Source of the DNA: Cycloclasticus sp.
GTDB lineage: Bacteria > Pseudomonadota > Gammaproteobacteria > Methylococcales > Cycloclasticaceae
NCBI GenBank assembly: GCA_040743155.1
Contig: JBFLJU010000001.1
Coordinates: 1,178,001 to 1,242,000, forward strand
Length of the DNA stretch: 64,000 nt
Reading direction: 5' to 3'
The position numbers and the translations under genes are program-made. Shown here one piece after another: positions 34,800-46,388 of this stretch (within the stretch, counting starts at the first letter, position 1; each line of letters opens with the position of its first letter). Under the pieces are notes generated by a model, which was given only the letters and a program-made list of their open reading frames with translations, ran no database searches and was not told the DNA's origin.

Positions 34800-36068
34800 A
34801 TGATTGAACTAAATGATTTTTTATTCATAATTGGCGGCGCAATCATTGGCTTTGCCGCCTGTTATTTCATTATGTTACGTGCTCACTCTAAGCTAAAAAA
34901 TAACTTATTGGCTCATGAAACTCGTCAGGCTATTGAAAAGGAATTAAGCGAAAAGTCTAAGACTGATGAAGAAAAATTGATGCAGAGTTTTCGCGATAGT
35001 TTTGCCGCGCTGTCCGGTCAAGCGTTGAGAGAAAATAATGAAGAGTTTCTAAAACTCGCTAGGGAAAACTTCAGTAAGCAACAAAACACCGCTGAATCAC
35101 GTTTAACTGAAAAGGAAAAAGCATTCAGCGACATGGTTTCACCGATTAAGGAAATTCTTAAACAAACCGATGAGCAGCTTAAAAAGCTAGAAGCCGATAG
35201 ACAACAAACATATGGTTCGATTAGTCAGTATTTACAAAATATGACTGAAACACAACACCAGCTTCAAAGTGAAACTCGGAACCTTGTGCAAGCACTAAGA
35301 AGGCCTGAAGTACGCGGTCAGTGGGGCGAACTGACTCTAAAACGCTTAGCCGAACTCGCTGGCCTTGTCGAACACTGTGATTTCTTTGAACAAGAAAACT
35401 TAAATACTGCCGAAGGTGCTATGCGCCCCGATATGATCATTCGCATGCCTGATCAACGAGATATTGTGGTTGACGCTAAAACACCCCTAGATGCCTATTT
35501 AACGGCAACCGAACAAAGCAATGATGCTGAGCGTAAAAATCACCTACTAAGGCACGCCAAGCAAGTAAGAGACCGCGTAAAGGAACTCTCGAAAAAGGCA
35601 TATTGGTCGCAGTTTAAAAATACACCCGACTTTGTTGTTTTATTTATTCCTGGCGATCAATTTCTAAGCGCCGCTCTTGAACAAGATCATGCCTTACTTG
35701 AAGACGCACTGGCGCAACACGTTATTTTGGCTACGCCGACCAGTTTAGTTGCTTTATTACGCGCTATCGCCTTCGGCTGGCGGCAACAAGCCAGTACCGA
35801 CAATGCCGAAGCCATCAGAAAGCTAGGTGAAGAAATGTATGCCCGCCTAGCTACCTTTGTTGAGCATATGAGTCGAATAGGCAGTTCCTTAGACAAAAGC
35901 GTCGACCATTACAACAAAGCCGTCGGTTCCTTAGAGCGTCAAGTTTTCCCGACCACTCGTAAATTTAAAGACCTTGGTATTGAAACACGTAAACCAGTGC
36001 CTGAAATAGAACCGATCGAAAAATCAACCCGCAAACCAACCAGCTTATTAAATACAAAAAATGAATAA
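34800..36068 (+). CDS. rmuC: DNA recombination protein RmuC
   Basis: A 422-residue protein with an N-terminal membrane helix (about 7-25), a coiled coil (about 30-160) and the RmuC nuclease-like domain (about 170-380) containing RRPEVRGQWGELTLKRLAELAG and VVDAKTPLDAYL. E. coli RmuC limits inversions at short inverted repeats. It sits between mupP and yciK, 13 bp after the former and overlapping the latter by 8 bp; in the usual cluster these two are adjacent, so rmuC appears inserted into the conserved order. Confidence 0.94.
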   Translation: MIELNDFLFIIGGAIIGFAACYFIMLRAHSKLKNNLLAHETRQAIEKELSEKSKTDEEKLMQSFRDSFAALSGQALRENNEEFLKLARENFSKQQNTAESRLTEKEKAFSDMVSPIKEILKQTDEQLKKLEADRQQTYGSISQYLQNMTETQHQLQSETRNLVQALRRPEVRGQWGELTLKRLAELAGLVEHCDFFEQENLNTAEGAMRPDMIIRMPDQRDIVVDAKTPLDAYLTATEQSNDAERKNHLLRHAKQVRDRVKELSKKAYWSQFKNTPDFVVLFIPGDQFLSAALEQDHALLEDALAQHVILATPTSLVALLRAIAFGWRQQASTDNAEAIRKLGEEMYARLATFVEHMSRIGSSLDKSVDHYNKAVGSLERQVFPTTRKFKDLGIETRKPVPEIEPIEKSTRKPTSLLNTKNE

Positions 36069-36804
36069 ACCTGTCCCCGTACCTTCACTCGACATTCAAG
36101 AGAACCAACTTAAAGGCCGTGTTTACCTTGTCACCGGCGCAACTGGCGGCTTAGGGCAAAGCATATCTTTAGCATTGGCAAAATTGGGTGCCAGCGTTGT
36201 CTTAACGGCTCGAAGTGAAGAAAAACTAGAAGCTCTCTACGATAAAATTGAAGAAGCCGGTTACCCAACAGCAGCCATTATTCCATTTGATTTAGAACAA
36301 ACAGAGGAAGACATTTACAAGCAATTCATAAATTCTATTTACAATGAATTCAAACAATTAGACGGTATCATTCACACCGCCTGCAATATGGGGATTATTG
36401 GCCCAATTGGTAGCCAAGATGGTTCCGTGTGGCAAAAAGTTCAGCAAATAAATTTAAACTCCGCAGCCTTACTTAGCAAGGTTTGCATACCCCTTCTTCA
36501 GCAATCAGCACATGCGTCCCTCAGTTTCATCTCAGACTCCTCCGCTCGCCAAAGTAAAGCTTATTGGGGCGCTTATGGCGTCTCTAAGGTCGCTATTGAG
36601 AGTTTTTCGGCTATGTTGGCTGATGAATTAGAGTCGACATCTGTCGTCAGCAATGTTTTCATTCCCGGCCCTTGCATCCTACCCATCAGAAAGAAAACAC
36701 ACCCAGGCGAAGATGAAACACGATTAAGTACCTCACCAGAGCTTGCTAATAGCTTATTAAAGGTCGTACTCAGTGAACAATCAGGGCAATGTTTTTCGTA
36801 TTAA
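36061..36804 (+). CDS. yciK: YciK-family SDR oxidoreductase
   Basis: A 247-residue short-chain dehydrogenase with VTGATGGLGQSISLALAKLG as cofactor motif, HTACNMG in place of the usual NNAG (typical of YciK), and YGVSK at the active site. The substrate of YciK is unknown. It overlaps rmuC by 8 bp and ends tail-to-tail with the cysteine desulfurase gene, the two stop codons overlapping. Its place downstream of ubiG and mupP is the conserved gammaproteobacterial order. Confidence 0.9.
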   Translation: MNKPVPVPSLDIQENQLKGRVYLVTGATGGLGQSISLALAKLGASVVLTARSEEKLEALYDKIEEAGYPTAAIIPFDLEQTEEDIYKQFINSIYNEFKQLDGIIHTACNMGIIGPIGSQDGSVWQKVQQINLNSAALLSKVCIPLLQQSAHASLSFISDSSARQSKAYWGAYGVSKVAIESFSAMLADELESTSVVSNVFIPGPCILPIRKKTHPGEDETRLSTSPELANSLLKVVLSEQSGQCFSY

Positions 36805-37919
36805 GCGTTATGCTTCACAATCGCTTTTAAGCTAGAAACAAACTCTGATACATCAGCCAGTGTATTTTGCTGACCCACACTCACCCGAATAGCACTGAGC
36901 GCCAACTTATCGGAAAAACCCATTGCCTTTAGCACTGGGCTTGGCTCTTTGCTATTACTAGAACACGCTGAGCCACTGGAAATTGCTATCGCTTTTTGAT
37001 CAAGCTGCATCAGTAGCATTTCACCGTCAACCTGATCAATTAGAATTTGGCTGGTGTTTGGCAAACGATCAACCGTTGAAGCAACGACAACTAAACCCTT
37101 AATGTCACTAATACCCTGCTCCAACTTTTGCTGCAGACTTAATACGTGTTCAGCGCGACGACTCAACGCCTGACTGGCTAGCTCAGCCGCTTTTCCAAAA
37201 CCAATAATAGCGGCGACATTTTCTGTGCCCGGTCGGTAGCCTTTCTCTTGCCCTCCGCCATGCAATAAGGGGCTTATCCGAGTAAGCTTATCGTGAATGA
37301 GCGCACCGACACCCTTTGGCCCATAGATTTTATGTCCCGACAACGACATCAAATTCACATTCAGCGCATTAAAATCAACCGGCACTTTACCGACAGATTG
37401 AACCGCATCCGTATGGAAGACAATACCTTTTTCCTGCGCAAGTTGAGCCAATGGCGCAATAGGCTGAACCACGCCTGTTTCATTATTCGCATGCATGACG
37501 CTAATAAAACCTGTATCAACTTGAACTTTCTCTTCTAAAGTCTCTTTCGACATCAGACCATTACCATCTACCGTTAACTCGTCGGCTGTGAAGCCAGATA
37601 GTTCAAGGTTCTGTACCGACTCAACAATTGAAGGATGTTCAGTAGCCCCCAATAAGACATGCTTTTTTTTAGAACAAAAGGCCGTTGAAACCGCTAGGTT
37701 ATTTGCTTCTGTACCGCCACTAGTGAAAATGACCTGATCCGAGCTGACATTAAGGAGCGCCGCCACTTGCTGTCTTGCTTGTTCAATAGCCGTTTTCACC
37801 GCCCTGCCATGTCTATGTAGACTAGAAGGGTTACCGTAAAACGTGGTTAAAAAGGGTTGCATTGCCTCTAACACCAATGGATCAATCGGTGTTGTGGCAT
37901 TATGGTCAAAATAAATCAT
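36801..37919 (-). CDS. Cysteine desulfurase (NifS/IscS family)
   Basis: PLP enzyme of 372 residues that takes sulfur from cysteine for Fe-S clusters and thio-modification. The N-terminus YFDHNATTPIDPLVLEAM, HANNETGVVQP, the PLP Lys in SLSGHKIYGPKGVGAL and the catalytic Cys in SSGSACSSNSKEPSPVL are intact. IscS proteins are usually about 404 residues and followed by iscU; neither applies here, so it is closer to NifS-like group enzymes. It follows cysE by 16 bp in a trmJ-cysE-desulfurase operon, with no iscR between them. Confidence 0.93.
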   Translation of the reverse strand: MIYFDHNATTPIDPLVLEAMQPFLTTFYGNPSSLHRHGRAVKTAIEQARQQVAALLNVSSDQVIFTSGGTEANNLAVSTAFCSKKKHVLLGATEHPSIVESVQNLELSGFTADELTVDGNGLMSKETLEEKVQVDTGFISVMHANNETGVVQPIAPLAQLAQEKGIVFHTDAVQSVGKVPVDFNALNVNLMSLSGHKIYGPKGVGALIHDKLTRISPLLHGGGQEKGYRPGTENVAAIIGFGKAAELASQALSRRAEHVLSLQQKLEQGISDIKGLVVVASTVDRLPNTSQILIDQVDGEMLLMQLDQKAIAISSGSACSSNSKEPSPVLKAMGFSDKLALSAIRVSVGQQNTLADVSEFVSSLKAIVKHNA

Positions 37920-37935
37920 TTAGGATACGTAATAT

Positions 37936-38724
37936 TTAATCGTCGTTTGGCTGCTTTTCTAAGCAAGTCGACCCTGTTCCATCATCAACTGGCTCACTGC
38001 AAATTTCTTCAACAGACCTTTCGTCAACCCCACCACCTAATGACTCTATTTCTTGGCACATACGCTCCATCTCTTTATCCATATAGTGAATATGCTCAAG
38101 CATACTATTAATGGCCACAGCGACAGGGTCTGGCATCTCTTGAGAAGCGCCGTAGGCATCGAAACCAATCTTCTTTGCCATGGCTTCTTGCTCAGGGCTA
38201 GGCTTCGTGGATTCAGCACTCACAACTCGGCCTGGTATACCAATGATCGTAGCATCCTCAGGCACCGTTCGTATAACAACAGCATTTGAGCCAATTCGAG
38301 CATTATCTCCAATCTCAATTGGCCCCAGTACTTTAGCGCCCGCACCAACCACCACGCCATCACCCAACGTTGGGTGTCTCTTACCTTTTTGCCAACTTGT
38401 TCCGCCCAGTGTTACGCCGTGATAAAGCGTGCAATCGTCACCAATCACAGCCGTCTCTCCAATAACCACGCCCATCCCGTGATCGATAAAAAAACGTTTA
38501 CCGATAACCGCACCTGGGTGTATTTCAATGCCTGTTAGCCAACGTGCAAAGTACGCAGCAAATCGAGAGATAAACTTTAAGTTTGATTGCCATAACCAAT
38601 GATTTAAACGGTGTAACAAAATGGCGTGAAAACCTGGATAGGTAGTGACCACTTCAAGCTTGTTACGCGCAGCCGGGTCACGGTCAAAAACGATATTTAT
38701 ATCTTCTTTTAATTGATTAAACAT
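37936..38724 (-). CDS. cysE: Serine O-acetyltransferase
   Basis: Makes O-acetylserine, the carbon skeleton for cysteine. It has 262 residues: an N-terminal helical domain ([20 protein letters not shown]), the left-handed beta-helix of hexapeptide repeats with [18 protein letters not shown] and the active-site His in [18 protein letters not shown], then a long acidic C-terminal tail rich in Asp/Glu. It is of the shorter EpsC-like type. It lies between trmJ and the cysteine desulfurase: cysteine supply next to cysteine use. Confidence 0.95.
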   Translation of the reverse strand: MFNQLKEDINIVFDRDPAARNKLEVVTTYPGFHAILLHRLNHWLWQSNLKFISRFAAYFARWLTGIEIHPGAVIGKRFFIDHGMGVVIGETAVIGDDCTLYHGVTLGGTSWQKGKRHPTLGDGVVVGAGAKVLGPIEIGDNARIGSNAVVIRTVPEDATIIGIPGRVVSAESTKPSPEQEAMAKKIGFDAYGASQEMPDPVAVAINSMLEHIHYMDKEMERMCQEIESLGGGVDERSVEEICSEPVDDGTGSTCLEKQPNDD

Positions 38725-38787
38725 AATAGTGTGTCATTTATATCTTAGCGTTATTCTAACGTGTGTTCTTTCATCAAGAAGGAGTTT

Positions 38788-39558
38788 TTAACTACCCTTC
38801 TTAGCTCTCTTTATACCGTCCAGCTTGTTATTGATGGCTGTTAGGATTCCACGCAAGATATTCACTTCTGTTCGATTAAGTTCAGATCGGTAAAAAATTC
38901 GCCGTATCCGTTGTTGCAGTCTCTTGGTTTTATACAGTTGCAAAAACTCTGTTTTTTCGAGTGTTTTTAAAAGGTGATCAAAAAAGCCTTCGAATTCTTG
39001 GCTAGTGGCCGGCCTATCTTCAACCTCCGGCGACTCAATCACTTGCGCCCCAATCACCGCTGAATAAATTTCGTAACACATGACCTGCACTGCTGATGCA
39101 ACATTTAACGAGCTAAAATCAGGGTTCGTTGGAATATGTAATAAATGATGACACAGTTCTAGCTCTTCATTCGTTAACCCGGAATTTTCACGCCCAAACA
39201 CTAAGGCTACCGGCGCTTTTTTAGCGCCTGCGATTAACAACTCACGGCCTTTTTTTGGCCCCACTTCCGACCAGCCCAAGTGCCGAATTCTTGCACTAGC
39301 GCCAAGCACTAACTCACAAGGTTCTAACGCCTCTTGCAAACTGTCATAGACATGGGCATTCGCTAGAATATTATCTGCACCCGACGCTCTAGACGTTGCT
39401 TCCGCACTCGGAAAGATTTTCGGTTGTACAAGGGCTAAATCAGACAGCCCCATGTTTTTCATTGCACGCGCTGTCGCCCCAATATTACCTGGGTGAGAGG
39501 TTTGAACCAGTACAATTCTTATATTTGACAGTATTTCGTTATTTTCATCGACATTCAA
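38788..39558 (-). CDS. trmJ: tRNA (cytidine/uridine-32-2'-O)-methyltransferase TrmJ
   Basis: SPOUT-family methyltransferase of 256 residues acting on position 32 of tRNAs. The catalytic domain (about 10-165) shows LVQTSHPGNIGATARAMKNM, VFGRENSGLTNEEL and IPTNPDFSSLNVASAVQVM, the knotted SAM-binding site. The C-terminal extension ending in RAKKGS-like basic residues binds tRNA. It heads the operon with cysE and the cysteine desulfurase and is divergent from suhB with 58 bp between starts, the standard gammaproteobacterial layout. Confidence 0.96.
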   Translation of the reverse strand: MNVDENNEILSNIRIVLVQTSHPGNIGATARAMKNMGLSDLALVQPKIFPSAEATSRASGADNILANAHVYDSLQEALEPCELVLGASARIRHLGWSEVGPKKGRELLIAGAKKAPVALVFGRENSGLTNEELELCHHLLHIPTNPDFSSLNVASAVQVMCYEIYSAVIGAQVIESPEVEDRPATSQEFEGFFDHLLKTLEKTEFLQLYKTKRLQQRIRRIFYRSELNRTEVNILRGILTAINNKLDGIKRAKKGS

Positions 39559-39616
39559 AAGACATACTCCGGCTGTATCTGTTATCCTTTCGCCATTTTA
39601 AAGGCTAGGCAAAATC

Positions 39617-40417
39617 ATGCACCCAATGTTAAATATTGCAATTAGAGCAGCAAGACAAGCAGGCGATATTATAATACGTTCAGCTGACTCAATTGACACT
39701 CTTAAGATAACAATTAAGAGCCAAAATGATTACGCTACAGAAATTGACAAGCGTGCGGAGGAAGAAATTATTCATACGCTTCTTACCGCTTACCCCGATC
39801 ATGGTGTTTTAGCCGAAGAGTCAGGCTACCTAAATGAAGAAGCGGAATATATCTGGATTATTGATCCACTAGATGGAACCACTAATTATATGCACGGGTT
39901 TCCGCATTATGCTGTCTCCATTGCGTTAAAGAAAGGCAACACAATAGAACAAGCCGTTATTTATGACCCTGTACGTCAGGATCTATTTACTGCAACACGC
40001 GGGAAAGGCGCTATGCTTAATAACCGCCGCCTTCGCGTTGGTCGTCAGCGTAAAATTGAAGGCTCTTTTCTTGGCACAGGCTTCCCGTTTAAAAACAATA
40101 AGAACATTGACCCCTACTTAGATATCTTCCGTGATATTTTTTCAATAACCTCGGGTGTTAGGCGCGCGGGTGCGGCATCTCTTGACCTTGCCTATGTTGC
40201 AGCTGGGAAACTAGATGGCTTCTTTGAAATTGGCTTAAAACCGTGGGATTTTGCTGCCGGCATACTACTTATTCAAGAAGCGGGTGGTGTTGTCACCGAT
40301 TTTTCAAATAACCACGATTACTTCAAAACAGGTAACATCGTCTGTGGTAACCCTAAAATGCACAGTGCACTACTGGAAAAAATCACACCGCATGCGAACA
40401 AGGTCATTAACAGTTAA
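39617..40417 (+). CDS. suhB: Inositol-1-monophosphatase SuhB
   Basis: A 266-residue Mg-dependent phosphatase. Metal-binding residues lie in AEESGY, IIDPLDGTTNYMHGFPHYA and LKPWDFAAGILLIQEAGG; GVRRAGAASLDLAYVAAGKL is also typical. In E. coli SuhB additionally assists the rRNA transcription antitermination complex. The gene stands alone between trmJ (divergent) and a strong bidirectional terminator. Confidence 0.95.
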   Translation: MHPMLNIAIRAARQAGDIIIRSADSIDTLKITIKSQNDYATEIDKRAEEEIIHTLLTAYPDHGVLAEESGYLNEEAEYIWIIDPLDGTTNYMHGFPHYAVSIALKKGNTIEQAVIYDPVRQDLFTATRGKGAMLNNRRLRVGRQRKIEGSFLGTGFPFKNNKNIDPYLDIFRDIFSITSGVRRAGAASLDLAYVAAGKLDGFFEIGLKPWDFAAGILLIQEAGGVVTDFSNNHDYFKTGNIVCGNPKMHSALLEKITPHANKVINS

Positions 40418-40436
40418 GAACTTTACTTCACTGAAT

Positions 40437-40465
40437 AAAAAAGCCGCTTTTTAAGCGGCTTTTTT
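40437..40465. terminator. Bidirectional terminator between suhB and secF
   Basis: GCCGCTT and AAGCGGC pair around TTT, flanked by A-run on one side and T-run on the other. It serves both suhB (plus) and the queA-to-secF operon (minus), which converge. Confidence 0.9.
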
Positions 40466-40492
40466 ATTGCATTCTATTTATTCCATTTTACT

Positions 40493-41428
40493 TTACGGAA
40501 TTTTATCTAGCTCGTCTTGATCAACTTTTACAATAATCAAATCCGCCTTACTGATGCCCAGCGCAAGAGTAATTGGGCTGGCCACATAAATAGATGAATA
40601 AGTACCCACCAGTACACCCACGATAAGCGCCAGTGCGAAATCATGGATAATTTCACCACCTAACAAAAACAACGCCAATAACACCAATAGCGTGGTCAAC
40701 GATGTCATGATTGTTCTACTTAACGTCTGATTTAATGACACATTCACAACATCCGTTGGTGAGCCTTTGCGTAAGGTTCTAAAGTTCTCTCTAACCCGAT
40801 CGAAAACAACAATCGTGTCATTCAACGAATAACCAATAACCGCCAAAATAGCCGCTAACACCGTTAAATCAAACTCAAACTGAAACACTGAAAAGAAACC
40901 CAAGGTAATAATAACGTCATGAGCCAGAGCACCTACAGAACCAATGGCAAACCTATATTCAAACCGAATCGCCACGTAAATCAGAATACAAATAAGTGCA
41001 TATAGCAACGCTAAACCGCCATCTTCTTGCAACTCTTCACCTACTTGAGGACCGACAAACTCAGCACGCCTTAATTCACTTTTTTGATTAAAGCTATCAT
41101 TCACCAGCGATAGTACTTTATTACTTAACGCCGCTGTATTAAGCGCGTCATTCGGCATTAGGCGAATTAACACTTCTTTAGACGAGCCAAAATGTTGCAC
41201 AACGGCACCATTAAAGCCGCCATTATCCAATAAGCTTCTTAAGTCCTTTAGTTCAACAGGTTCTGCAAAACTGAGTTCAACCAAAGTGCCACCGGTAAAA
41301 TCGATGCCTTTTTTGAGCCCTTGTGTTGCCAAAGAAGTAATAGACACAATCATCAGCAACGCTGAAAAAACAAATGCTATTTTTCGCTTATTTAAAAAAT
41401 CAATCTTAATTGTATTTTTATCACTCAT
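40493..41428 (-). CDS. secF: Protein translocase subunit SecF
   Basis: A 311-residue membrane protein with six helices and one periplasmic domain; together with SecD it uses the proton gradient to pull proteins through SecYEG. FTGGTLVELSF marks the first periplasmic segment and VIGYSLNDTIVVFDRVREN the conserved helix-4 region. It starts 3 bp after secD and is the last gene of the queA-tgt-yajC-secD-secF operon. Confidence 0.97.
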   Translation of the reverse strand: MSDKNTIKIDFLNKRKIAFVFSALLMIVSITSLATQGLKKGIDFTGGTLVELSFAEPVELKDLRSLLDNGGFNGAVVQHFGSSKEVLIRLMPNDALNTAALSNKVLSLVNDSFNQKSELRRAEFVGPQVGEELQEDGGLALLYALICILIYVAIRFEYRFAIGSVGALAHDVIITLGFFSVFQFEFDLTVLAAILAVIGYSLNDTIVVFDRVRENFRTLRKGSPTDVVNVSLNQTLSRTIMTSLTTLLVLLALFLLGGEIIHDFALALIVGVLVGTYSSIYVASPITLALGISKADLIIVKVDQDELDKIP

Positions 41429-41431
41429 AAC

Positions 41432-43291
41432 TTAAATCTTCAATGTGTCTATTTGACGGCTACCGTAGGTAGCATTAACCAACGCTCTTGTACCGATAAT
41501 AGCGGTGAACATAGAGGTTAAAATACCAATGCTAAGGGTAATAGCGAAACCTTTTATCGGGCCAGTGCCAAAACCAAAAAGGATAATAGCGGCAATTAAC
41601 GTGGTGATATTTGCATCGGTAATGGTTGAAAAAGCCTTCTCATAACCCGCATGAATACTAGCCTGAGGTGAATTCCCGTTTCTCAGCTCTTCTTTAATCC
41701 GTTCAAAAATCAGCACATTAGCGTCAACCGCCATACCCACTGTTAGCACAATACCCGCTATGCCCGGCAACGTGAGTGTAGCTTGTAAGAGTGACAAAAC
41801 AGCAACAATAAAAATCAAGTTAACTGCCAACGCCACGTCAGCAAATAGGCCAAACGTTTTATAGTAAACGGCCATAAACACCAATACTAAGGCAAAACCA
41901 ATCATCACAGAGTTAAAGCCCATATCGATATTATCCTGCCCCAAGCTTGGGCCAACGGTACGTTCTTCAACAATATCAATAGGGGCAGCCAAGGCACCTG
42001 CTCGTAATAACAAGGCTAAATCACGCGCTTCTGCCGAATTATCTAAACCCGTCGTTTGGAAACGGTTGCTAAAGTGACCACGAATGGTTGCGACATTTAT
42101 CACTTCTTCAACAATCGTTTTATAACGAACCGGTTTGCCATTAACTATTTTGGTTTCCGTTCTATGCTCAATAAAAACGACCGCCATTGGGTTGCCAACA
42201 TTCTCACGCGTGGTTTTGCTCATCTTCTTACCACCCGGGCCATCCAATGAGACTGACACCATTGCTGAGCCAGTATCACTTTCGATACCTGATGACGCAT
42301 CAACAATTTCATCACCCGTTACGATGACCTGTTTCTTCAGCAACACCTGACCACCGTCACGGCGGTTATACAATTTTGAGCCAATGGGCACTCTGCCCGT
42401 CGACGCTGAAGACACCGTATGTTTTGTATCAACCATATGGTATTCAAGCGTTGCAGTGGCGCCTAAAATCTCTTTTGCCCTCGCTGTGTCTTGTATACCA
42501 GGTAGCTCAACAACAATACGGTTGTCGCCTTGTCGTTGAATAACCGGTTCCGCTACACCTAATTCATTCACTCGGTTCTTTAGCGTAATAATGTTTTGTT
42601 GAACCGCATAATTCCTAACATTCGTTAATTCTTTACCAGACATACTAGCGATTAACGTCGGTGTAGATGACGGTGTTGTCTCTGGTTCAAACTCCCAAGA
42701 ACGGAACTGAGAGTCTAACTGACTGAGAGCATCGTCATGGATAGCTTGGTTTCTAAATTTAACGCGAATGTCGCCCTCATTAACAATGACACTCAGGTAG
42801 CGGAGTTTGTTTTCACGCAAGAATTGGCGAATATCAGTGGCTCCACGATCAATCGCTTGCTTTTCAGCTGCCTCCACATCTACCTCAAGCAAGAAATGCA
42901 CACCACCGCGTAAATCCAAGCCTAAATACATCGGCGCAGCGTTTAGCGAACGAAGCCATTGTGGCGTCGCCGGGGCTAAATTTAGCGCAACAACATAATG
43001 CCTACCCAGCAAAGATTTAATGACATCGGCAGCCTTAAGCTGGTCTGTTGTATGACTAAACCGCAATAAAATTTGAGCATCAGTTAGCTCAGCCTTTAAC
43101 GGCGTAATACTATTTTCTGTTAGCTTCTTTTTAACCTCGTTTACTAAACTGCTGTTGATAACAGCACCCCGTAAAGGTGAAATTTGTACAGAAGGGTCTT
43201 CGCCATATATATTTGGTAAGGCGTAAATTGAAGCAATAACCAGCGTTATTGCTATCATTAAATTTTTCCAAGCAGGAAAATGATTCATCAT
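41432..43291 (-). CDS. secD: Protein translocase subunit SecD
   Basis: A 619-residue membrane protein: an N-terminal helix, a large periplasmic domain (about 30-440) with GLDLRGGVHFLLEVD and an RVNELGVAEPVIQRQG segment, then five helices with TLPGIAGIVLTVGMAVDANV and IFERIKEELRNG. Length matches E. coli SecD (615). It works with SecF in proton-driven late steps of secretion. It follows yajC by 21 bp. Confidence 0.97.
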   Translation of the reverse strand: MMNHFPAWKNLMIAITLVIASIYALPNIYGEDPSVQISPLRGAVINSSLVNEVKKKLTENSITPLKAELTDAQILLRFSHTTDQLKAADVIKSLLGRHYVVALNLAPATPQWLRSLNAAPMYLGLDLRGGVHFLLEVDVEAAEKQAIDRGATDIRQFLRENKLRYLSVIVNEGDIRVKFRNQAIHDDALSQLDSQFRSWEFEPETTPSSTPTLIASMSGKELTNVRNYAVQQNIITLKNRVNELGVAEPVIQRQGDNRIVVELPGIQDTARAKEILGATATLEYHMVDTKHTVSSASTGRVPIGSKLYNRRDGGQVLLKKQVIVTGDEIVDASSGIESDTGSAMVSVSLDGPGGKKMSKTTRENVGNPMAVVFIEHRTETKIVNGKPVRYKTIVEEVINVATIRGHFSNRFQTTGLDNSAEARDLALLLRAGALAAPIDIVEERTVGPSLGQDNIDMGFNSVMIGFALVLVFMAVYYKTFGLFADVALAVNLIFIVAVLSLLQATLTLPGIAGIVLTVGMAVDANVLIFERIKEELRNGNSPQASIHAGYEKAFSTITDANITTLIAAIILFGFGTGPIKGFAITLSIGILTSMFTAIIGTRALVNATYGSRQIDTLKI

Positions 43292-43312
43292 GACAACAGC
43301 TCGTTTAACGGT

Positions 43313-43684
43313 TTATTTTTTATTCTTTCCAGTCGCTTTGTAAGTGCCTTTAGGCATCACAGCTGAAATAGATGATTTTGTAATCTGAACTGACATATTG
43401 GTGCCAATTTCTAATGTAAGGAAGTGATCACCCACCTCGGTTATTTTCCCTAATACACCACCGGTAGTGACAATTTCATCACCTTTTTTAGAACTTGAAA
43501 CTAATTGTTTATGTTGCTTGTTACGCTTTTGCTGAGGACGAATTAAAAGGAAGTAAAAAATAATAATTAAGGCAATGGGGAAAACCAAGCCTTCAAACCC
43601 AGGTCCCGCTGCTTCTTGAGCCGCCGTTGCAGTTTCTACCGCTTCTTCCGCTGCGACAGCATTTGATACTAAAAAATCCAACAT
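43313..43684 (-). CDS. yajC: Preprotein translocase subunit YajC
   Basis: A 123-residue single-pass membrane protein. The helix (about residues 33-51) ends in FYFLLIRPQQKR, the YajC signature, followed by GDEIVTTGGVLGKITEVGD. The N-terminal extension before the helix is rich in Ala and Glu. It is part of the SecDF-YajC complex and lies between tgt (35 bp) and secD. Confidence 0.96.
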   Translation of the reverse strand: MLDFLVSNAVAAEEAVETATAAQEAAGPGFEGLVFPIALIIIFYFLLIRPQQKRNKQHKQLVSSSKKGDEIVTTGGVLGKITEVGDHFLTLEIGTNMSVQITKSSISAVMPKGTYKATGKNKK

Positions 43685-43719
43685 ATCTTTTCCTATTATT
43701 ATATTAAGTTAATTATTTA

Positions 43720-45865
<2,146 letters not shown>

Positions 45866-45957
45866 GGCGACGGATATTAACAGGTACAAAGAATATCAGC
45901 GAGTGCAAAAGAGCCTATTAAATTAATAATTCAATAGAGTTTAAATATGAAACTGTC

Positions 45958-45963
45958 TATAAT
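45958..45963 (+). promoter_or_regulatory. -10 box of the tRNA-Leu(CAA) gene
   Basis: A perfect TATAAT lies 15 bp before the tRNA 5' end, followed by a GC-containing discriminator (GCCC). The -35 region is weak. Position fits a stable-RNA promoter. Confidence 0.6.
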
Positions 45964-45977
45964 GCCCACACTTATTT

Positions 45978-46062
45978 GCCGGGGTGGCGGAACTGGTAGA
46001 CGCGCCGGATTCAAAATCCGGTTTCTTCGGAAGTGCCGGTTCGATTCCGGCCCTCGGTACCA
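45978..46062 (+). tRNA. tRNA-Leu (anticodon CAA)
   Basis: An 85-nt class II tRNA with encoded CCA. The acceptor GCCGGGG pairs with CCTCGGT including two G-U pairs; the anticodon stem CCGGA/TCCGG encloses TTCAAAA, giving CAA; the variable arm and T arm GCCGGTTCGATTCCGGC are normal. Reads UUG codons. Confidence 0.95.
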
Positions 46063-46096
46063 TATAAGCTTTCAGCAACAAACTGAAAGAGACTGC

Positions 46097-46121
46097 AAAG
46101 CCCTTTTTTAAAGGGCTTTTT
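46097..46121 (+). terminator. Terminator after tRNA-Leu(CAA)
   Basis: AAAGCCCTT and AAGGGCTTT form a 9-bp stem with a five-base loop, followed by a short T tract. Confidence 0.75.
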
Positions 46122-46233
46122 AGTATCTACCGTCCTTTGACAAATCCGTAAGAAACCGCAATAAATACACTCCATTTACGCTACAACCAACGCTAAGAAA
46201 TACCGCTGAACTATTTAAATAACTTTTTAGCAT

Positions 46234-46374
46234 CTAAGACTTAATATTAAACGAGTAAGAGAAGCCAAGCATTCCACTGGTAACAATTTGTTTTTTGGGC
46301 GAAACAATCCGCCAAGCAAAACCAACATAGAAGTTATTGCAATCAACCAGCGCTATATTTTCGGGGTATGACAC
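46234..46374 (-). pseudogene. umuC stump (5' end only) downstream of umuD
   Basis: On the minus strand, about 30 bp after the umuD-like stop, an open frame reads ENIALVDCNNFYV, which matches the strongly conserved first residues of UmuC/DNA polymerase V (normally M-x-ALVDCNNFY). The Met position is ATA here. After FYV the match stops abruptly and the frame runs on for about 25 residues (GFAWRIVSPKKQ..., ending FSYSFNIKS) into sequence that looks more like the C-terminus of an outer-membrane barrel, ending in TAG. The UmuC catalytic and little-finger domains are absent, so this is a deletion remnant, possibly fused to the tail of another lost gene. Confidence 0.6.
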
Positions 46375-46388
46375 GATATTAAGCGTTT

